Part shown: positions 7,901 through 11,498 of the stretch, piece by piece
Numbering within the stretch: the first letter of the stretch is position 1
Layout: the number at the start of each line of letters is the position of its first letter
DNA from: Burkholderiales bacterium
Lineage (GTDB): Bacteria > Pseudomonadota > Gammaproteobacteria > Burkholderiales > Thiobacillaceae
DNA length: 11,498 nt
NCBI GenBank assembly: GCA_005790965.1
Contig: SXTL01000002.1
Coordinates: 1-11,498, forward strand
Reading direction: 5' to 3'
Translations under genes and position numbers: made by a program
The notes under the pieces: model-generated
The model's input: only the letters and a program-made list of their open reading frames with translations
What the model was told of the DNA's origin: nothing
The model's database searches: none

Positions 7901-8758
7901 GTCGGCAAGGTGGACATCGCCGGTGACGGCAGCTAGCCGCCCCTTCTTCAGGTCGATCCAGGCGCGTACATGGCCGGTCCCGGCCTGGACAAAGGATTGC
8001 GACCAAGGTGCATGCCGGGCCAGGGTGTCCAGTTGCGTGTTGTCCACGGCCATGTAGATCTCTCCGTGCCAGCTAGCCGCGTCCGAGAGTCTGTGGCCGC
8101 GCAACTCGGCGCGCAGATCCAGTCGTTCTCCAAGGCCGCTCGGTAATTGGCCTTTGACGCCCATTTGGTGGCGGCCAAGAAGGTTCTCCATGCGGGCATT
8201 GATTTGAGTAATTTTCAGGGGCGGCGCCTTGATGAGGTCGTCCTGCCAAAGAACCTGTCCATTCATCAGGAGCACATTGTGCTGGCGCAGGAGCCAGTCA
8301 GGAAAAGGCGAGCTCTGGCCGGGGCTATTTACGGGCATGCCGGCGACATAAATGACGCCGGCTGGGTCGCGCCGGGCAAGCAGATCGAGGTCACGAAGTT
8401 CCAGATTGGCCAGGCGCAGATCCATGAACAACAGACTGCTCCAGGATAAAGTTGCACGCACTTCGGCCAGGCTAAGGTGGGGCCTCCCGTCAGGACCGGT
8501 CACGGTCAGGCCAGCCAGCTTGAAATGGGGGTGCAGACCTTGCCAGTGGCCGCTAACGGCGCCAATGTGAACTGGCATGCCGAGGTTGCGACTGGCCAGT
8601 TGCTCAATATCGGGCCGGTAGCGATCGATCTCCGGGATAAGCACGAGGCGCAGGAAGAGGGTGATCCCCATGACCACGATGACGCCCAGTCCCAGCAGAT
8701 AGCTGAGTCCGTGCAGAAGGCGATGTGGCCAGGGGCCGGCAGGGTGCGGGGTGCGCAT
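4934..8758 (-). CDS. yhdP: YhdP, AsmA-like envelope phospholipid transport protein
   Basis: YhdP belongs to the AsmA-like family (DUF3971). In E. coli it acts with TamB and YdbH in moving phospholipids from inner to outer membrane. The protein here is 1274 residues against about 1266 in E. coli. An N-terminal membrane anchor (about residues 14-38, LLHGLSYLLGLGVIVVMGIT and following) is followed by a very long periplasmic part of beta-strand character with many DLRLRIK- or LKGPL-like segments. Recognisable conserved parts are YLPEAVGDDTRFWLRDSLKAG (near 525-545), NGQFLEVDPGIARLFAIVNL (near 1114-1135) and the C-terminal glycine-rich helix then FHYLVTGTWDKPVI. The frame is intact throughout. Its ATG (8758) lies 78 bases after the HIT-like gene without a clear ribosome binding site. 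A 13-codon open frame (ATG 8799, TGA 8760-8758) ends on the A of the yhdP ATG and could couple translation. Confidence 0.93.
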   Translation of the reverse strand: MRTPHPAGPWPHRLLHGLSYLLGLGVIVVMGITLFLRLVLIPEIDRYRPDIEQLASRNLGMPVHIGAVSGHWQGLHPHFKLAGLTVTGPDGRPHLSLAEVRATLSWSSLLFMDLRLANLELRDLDLLARRDPAGVIYVAGMPVNSPGQSSPFPDWLLRQHNVLLMNGQVLWQDDLIKAPPLKITQINARMENLLGRHQMGVKGQLPSGLGERLDLRAELRGHRLSDAASWHGEIYMAVDNTQLDTLARHAPWSQSFVQAGTGHVRAWIDLKKGRLAAVTGDVHLADTRLRFDEALPDTLFTSLRGRIMWRSEGPHEELSARGLTFTTPSQSASEPADLRLRIKRTPDQQRIESGELETRNLRIETFTTLTGHIPMPRSIHDQIQSLAPRGQITHASGQWNGSDKYRLKAHFSDIGIKATAKQPGFQGASGHLEANENGGSLVLDTNVFTLDAPKAFRYPLQFKRVEGAAQWRNQADQHEIHIKRLELLNDDLEGQLQGRLIWKPGRSPVADLKAQIKHARGDAVWRYLPEAVGDDTRFWLRDSLKAGVSRNAQMRLKGPLDRFPFTHGGGEFRVSVPLEDAKLLYAEHWPSIDHIQGDLVFDRAAMHLKATGRSAGTQLSEVTVSIADLFQVPTLLEVQGRAQGETRAFIDFVNHSPVKAHTGGFTEHLVARGQASLDLKLRLPLEKMTDSKVEGSLTLKDNQVSPGLGLPDLEQLNGSLRFTQDQLSGRDLTARLFGEPARLSIAPRNSGTLAVQVQSQLTRKLLAAWLPAEFLTRLQGQTTYQLELLADTRQQRLKFTSDLEGLAIQLPAPLGKAAALRAPLRIESAPKEMGFNALEAQYGNIATLRALYKSDLASARIGLRLGPGEATLPAANGVEISGSMGRLDLDQWRALAASMPDTGDGKGSRLPLRSIHIQSAELQIMDRTLHGSTIDLKPNGQGWLIALKSREADGGIMIVASKRHITADFARLHWPDTTESPAPAAPTASAATDYSGTVIVKDLQVGKAKLGEVSFNYKSIMGGKEIDRIKVSQPNATLTGRLKLYDDPRRQSVFEDGELQIENLGRLMDRLGYPERVKGGSGSITSQRLAWPGGLDRLSPNALSGQFTIQIKNGQFLEVDPGIARLFAIVNLQAISRLAALDFGTLFSKGFAFDQLDARAQASLGQIKLDLFEMNGPPAKVSMTGQINLNNETQVLDLKVEPHFTDTLVAASGLAAGPVGLAGAWIASKILKDEINRATPRFHYLVTGTWDKPVITTKTPPKETKPTPSDDLFP

Positions 8759-8792
8759 CAGGGCAGGAGCAACCAGACGGTATCCACGGGGG

Positions 8793-8810
8793 TATCCATC
8801 AATTTGGATA
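8793..8810. repeat. yhdP: Small inverted repeat before yhdP
   Basis: TATCCA-N6-TGGATA, perfect 6-base arms, 35 bases upstream of the yhdP start. Too small to interpret: it may be a weak leader hairpin or chance. Confidence 0.25.
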
Positions 8811-8836
8811 GGTGGACAATGCCACGCCTCGTTGTC

Positions 8837-9880
8837 TTAGGCAACCTGAGCCAGGGCATTGTGTAGGTCGGTGGCGCGGAGACGGTCGAAATCGCTCCGG
8901 TTATAGGCCGTCATGCCGCCTGCCATTTCATACCAGGCATAACCCGGGCTCCAAGCCGGTTGTGGGTGATTGCCCTGGAGTTGGCGCGGCAGACAGTAAA
9001 GCTGCCCCGGTGTGTAAATCAGGTTGTAGGGCTGGCGGGCTTGTTGCAGGTGATCTATGAAAAACCAGGCATCTAGGGGGTCGGTGAAGGTATGACAGGG
9101 TACGGGATAGGCCGTTTGTCCCCCCTTGTGTTGCCAGTGTGCCGATTCGACGGGGAGCGGGACATCGCGCACGCAGGTCTGGAAGTGGAGATGGTTGACT
9201 GAGGCCTGGGCCCCGTAACTGTTGTAGGCCATCGTAAAGCCGGCGATGGCCTTGCCCAGGGTTTGACAGACATGCCAGGCGAACAGGTGCCATTCTTGCT
9301 GAATCTCTTGTGGCAGGCCGCGTTCGGGGACGGGCACCAGCAAGCCATGCAGGGGCACAAACGGAAACTTGTTGTAGAGCAAGCGGACGGAATGGCGAAA
9401 CAGTTCGCCTTCCCAGAGAATCTCTGGGCGCAGGAAGGGCTTGTTGAAATGAAAGCCCGCCTCGGAAAACGGCGGGGCTAAGGCGTTGGCCAATTTTTGG
9501 CTGCTGGCCCGGGCTGGCCGCAGGGCGCGCAAAGGGTTGTACTGAATCTCCCACGGCCCTTCCTGGCGAATCTGAGTGGTTTCAAGATCAGCAAACCCGA
9601 GCAGGGCCAATTTCAAAAAGACGGTCAGATCGTCCTCAGGCACGCCCAAGGGTTGGCCGGCGCGCAGGCTTTGGCGACATTGTTCGGTCAGCGCCGTAAA
9701 TCGGTCAGCGAGTTGCTGGCGCAGGGGGAACCACAAGAGGGGGTCGGCGCTGGCATTGGCCAGCGTCAGGATAAAAGTGCCAATCCCGGGCAGGGCTGCC
9801 TGCCGTCGCAGCCCCTTCTCAAAGGCTTGGGTCAGAGCCTCACGGGAGACAAAGAGCGCGGGTGGCGCAGTGTGCATCAT
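8837..9880 (-). CDS. HIT/GalT-superfamily nucleotide phosphorylase-like protein
   Basis: The protein has 347 residues from ATG 9880-9878, which overlaps the metH TGA as ATGA; a second ATG follows immediately. The signature is NHLHFQ (His230, His232, Gln234), the HxHxQ form used by galactose-1-phosphate uridylyltransferase, Ap4A phosphorylase and GDP-D-glucose phosphorylase; in these enzymes the middle histidine is the covalent nucleotidyl nucleophile. Other supporting parts are YNPLRALRPAR (114-124), LLYNKFPFVPLHGLLVPVPE (167-186), which resembles the NKFP/VPxHxLLV strand of Ap4A phosphorylases, and AGGMTAYNRSDF (320-331). I infer a soluble cytoplasmic enzyme cleaving or making a nucleoside diphosphate linkage. 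Candidate substrates are Ap4A, adenylyl sulfate or an NDP-sugar; sequence alone does not decide. No metabolic link to metH or yhdP is obvious. Confidence 0.75.
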   Translation of the reverse strand: MMHTAPPALFVSREALTQAFEKGLRRQAALPGIGTFILTLANASADPLLWFPLRQQLADRFTALTEQCRQSLRAGQPLGVPEDDLTVFLKLALLGFADLETTQIRQEGPWEIQYNPLRALRPARASSQKLANALAPPFSEAGFHFNKPFLRPEILWEGELFRHSVRLLYNKFPFVPLHGLLVPVPERGLPQEIQQEWHLFAWHVCQTLGKAIAGFTMAYNSYGAQASVNHLHFQTCVRDVPLPVESAHWQHKGGQTAYPVPCHTFTDPLDAWFFIDHLQQARQPYNLIYTPGQLYCLPRQLQGNHPQPAWSPGYAWYEMAGGMTAYNRSDFDRLRATDLHNALAQVA

Positions 9881-11498
9881 TCCGGGGTGTACCCAAGATT
9901 GGGTGCCAGCCAGTGTTCGGTTAGCTGTGAGCTCCAGGCCTTGCGGGTCGCGTAGTCGGTGATCTGATCGCGGTTGATCTTGCCGACGGCGAAATAGCGG
10001 CTGTCGGGGTGACTCAGGTAGAAGCCCGATACCGAGGCGAGCGGCAGCATGGCGTAGCTCTCGGTTAAGGTGACGCCGATGTTTGAGGGGGCATTGAGCA
10101 AGTCGAACAGGGCCGCTTTTTCGGAATGCTCCGGGCAGGCGGGGTAGCCGGGGGCAGGACGGATGCCTTGGTATTGTTCGTCGATAAGCTGTTCGTTGCT
10201 GAGGGCCTCGGCGGGCGCATAGCCCCAGAACTCGGTGCGTACGCGCTGATGCAAATGCTCGGCAAAGGCCTCGGCCAGACGATCGCACAAGGCCTTGAAC
10301 AGGATGGCCTGATAGTCATCGTGCTGGGCCTCGAATTCCTTGACCTTGTCGGCTTCGTTGATGCCGGCCGTCACCACGAAGGCACCGATCCAGTCCGCCA
10401 CGCCGCTCTCTTTGGGGGCGATGAAATCGGCCAGGCAGTGATTAGCTTGGCCGGCCGGGCGCGGGCCTTGTTGGCGCAGATTGTGCCAAGTCATGGCCGG
10501 TTGGCCGGCCGCGTTGCGGATCTCGATGTCATCGCCCACGCTGTTAGCCGGAAACAGCCCGAGCACAGCGCGCGCTTCTACCCAACCTTCGGCGATGATC
10601 TGCTTTAGCATGGCCTGCGCATCGGCAAATAACTTGCGTGCTTCTTCGCCGACCACGGCATCTGTCAGGATTTTCGGGTAGCGGCCATGCAGTTCCCAGG
10701 CCTGGAAGAAAGGCGTCCAGTCGATGCAGGGGACCAGTTTGGCCAGATCGTAAGCTTTGAAGACCTGGATGCCGGGTTGCTTTGGTGGGGGTGGGGTGTA
10801 GGTGGCCCAAGCGAATTTGAAGGCGTTGGCACGGGCGGCCGGCAAGGTCAGAAAGCTGCGCTCGCCCTGTTGTGCGGCGTAGCGCTCACGCACCTCGACA
10901 TACTCGGCTTTGGTCTTGGCAACAAAGGCGGGGCGCAGGTCATCGGACAAAAGTTGGGTGCATACGCCCACCGCGCGGCTGGCATCTTTCACATAGACCA
11001 CGGGGCCATCGGTTTGCGTGTCTATTTTTACTGCCGTGTGGGCAAGGCTGGTGGTGGCGCCCCCGATCAGCAGCGGTTGTTTAAGCCCAAGGCGCTGCAT
11101 TTCCTTAGCGATATGGCTCATTTCTTCCAGGCTGGGGGTGATCAGGCCTGACAGGCCAATGATATCCACGGCGTGTTCTTGCGCGGCCTGCAAAATTTGC
11201 TCGGCTGGAACCATGACGCCGAGGTCGATGACTTCATAGGCGTTACAGCCCAGCACGACGCCGACGATGTTCTTGCCGATGTCGTGTACATCGCCCTTTA
11301 CTGTCGCTATCAATATCTTGCCCTTGGGCTTGGATTCGCAGGTTTTGGTGGCCTCGATGAATGGCGTGAGGTAGGCCACCGACTGCTTCATCACGCTGGA
11401 TTGAAAGCCCATGATTACCTCGCAGTCAACGACGTATCTAGCGGTTTTTTGCTTAATGTCGACGCGACGAACCGTTTCGCCCACGAAGTCAACCGAAC
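9877..11498 (-). CDS. metH: MetH, cobalamin-dependent methionine synthase (3' part; runs off right edge)
   Basis: MetH transfers a methyl group from methyltetrahydrofolate via B12 to homocysteine. Counting from GTG 11484 (not a true start; the frame stays open to the edge), 535 residues are visible. Residues 54-190 are the B12-binding domain: DVHDIG (65-70) carries His67, the lower cobalt ligand, followed by DLGVMVPAEQIL, SGLITPSLEEM and IGGATTS. Residues ~220-535 are the S-adenosylmethionine-dependent activation domain, with DWTPFFQAWELHGRYP, RPAPGYPACPEH (442-453) and the end WLAPNLGY. The homocysteine and folate domains lie outside. The ~30 residues before SVMKQSVAYL (right of about 11407) lack the helical-cap sequence expected there (a GKMFLPQVV-like motif), so the gene may be broken or misassembled at that point. 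The stop overlaps the start of the HIT-like gene. Confidence 0.9.
   Translation of the reverse strand, partial: SVDFVGETVRRVDIKQKTARYVVDCEVIMGFQSSVMKQSVAYLTPFIEATKTCESKPKGKILIATVKGDVHDIGKNIVGVVLGCNAYEVIDLGVMVPAEQILQAAQEHAVDIIGLSGLITPSLEEMSHIAKEMQRLGLKQPLLIGGATTSLAHTAVKIDTQTDGPVVYVKDASRAVGVCTQLLSDDLRPAFVAKTKAEYVEVRERYAAQQGERSFLTLPAARANAFKFAWATYTPPPPKQPGIQVFKAYDLAKLVPCIDWTPFFQAWELHGRYPKILTDAVVGEEARKLFADAQAMLKQIIAEGWVEARAVLGLFPANSVGDDIEIRNAAGQPAMTWHNLRQQGPRPAGQANHCLADFIAPKESGVADWIGAFVVTAGINEADKVKEFEAQHDDYQAILFKALCDRLAEAFAEHLHQRVRTEFWGYAPAEALSNEQLIDEQYQGIRPAPGYPACPEHSEKAALFDLLNAPSNIGVTLTESYAMLPLASVSGFYLSHPDSRYFAVGKINRDQITDYATRKAWSSQLTEHWLAPNLGYTPE
11408..11498. other. Foreign-looking sequence joined to metH at the right edge
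   Basis: About 90 bases in which no minus-strand frame gives the MetH cap-domain residues. Minus frames give SVDFVGETVRRVDIKQKTA in the metH frame and LTSWAKRFVASTLSKKPLDT in another. The plus strand has an open frame from ATG 11411 to the edge. It could be the end of an insertion sequence or an assembly junction. I do not recognise the element. Confidence 0.35.

Noticed and set aside
6755..7936. Plus-strand 393-codon open frame
   Set aside because: It lies wholly antisense within intact yhdP in GC-rich DNA and shows no recognisable domain.
8758..8799. 13-residue upstream peptide before yhdP
   Set aside because: Its stop overlaps the yhdP start, but it has no ribosome binding site and nothing typical of an attenuator leader peptide, so I do not call it a gene.
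9881..10288. 136-codon N-terminal extension of the HIT-like gene
   Set aside because: It reads metH in another frame as an Arg/Pro-rich sequence. The ATG at 9880 overlapping the metH stop is the better start.

Overview
All genes I can support lie on the minus strand, so transcription runs from high to low coordinates. The window suggests a proteobacterium, most likely a beta- or gammaproteobacterium. The best evidence is the order yhdP - nitrilase-superfamily amidase - tldD (8758 to 2504), a block I know from those classes. The proteins also closely follow their proteobacterial families. I cannot name a genus.

Layout, in the direction of transcription. (1) 11498-9877: the 3' half of a cobalamin-dependent methionine synthase (metH) with its B12-binding and activation domains. 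It runs off the right edge, and its first ~30 visible codons do not look like MetH. (2) 9880-8837: a HIT/GalT-superfamily phosphorylase or nucleotidyltransferase-like protein, overlapping metH by ATGA. (3) 8758-4934: yhdP, a 1274-residue AsmA-like inner-membrane-anchored envelope protein. (4) 4812-3937: a nitrilase-superfamily amidase with a complete Glu-Lys-Cys triad. (5) 3940-2504: tldD, a zinc metalloprotease subunit, overlapping the amidase by ATGA. It ends in a hairpin plus T-rich tract at 2521-2471 that probably terminates transcription. These are housekeeping genes with tight spacing.

After a 360-base, partly AT-rich spacer (2503-2142) the content changes to what looks like accessory DNA. 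Two overlapping genes encode OmpR-like winged-helix regulators whose receiver domains have lost key phosphorylation residues (2141-1410 and 1456-608). A secreted protein made of 34-residue repeats follows (526 to the left edge). A perfect palindrome directly abuts the first regulator start, and another perfect inverted repeat with the same GTAAA/TTTAC half-sites lies before the repeat-protein gene. The simplest reading is a small regulatory pair controlling itself and a surface or adhesin-like protein. That is inference from position and motifs.

The most interesting points are: the tandem pseudo-receiver regulators beside a repetitive secreted protein; a run of nine G in the second regulator that decides between a 42-residue tail and an early stop; the shared palindromic half-sites; and the loss of MetH similarity near the right edge, which suggests an insertion or an assembly junction. 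Both edges fall in repeat-like or foreign-looking sequence, so the window may be an entire contig.
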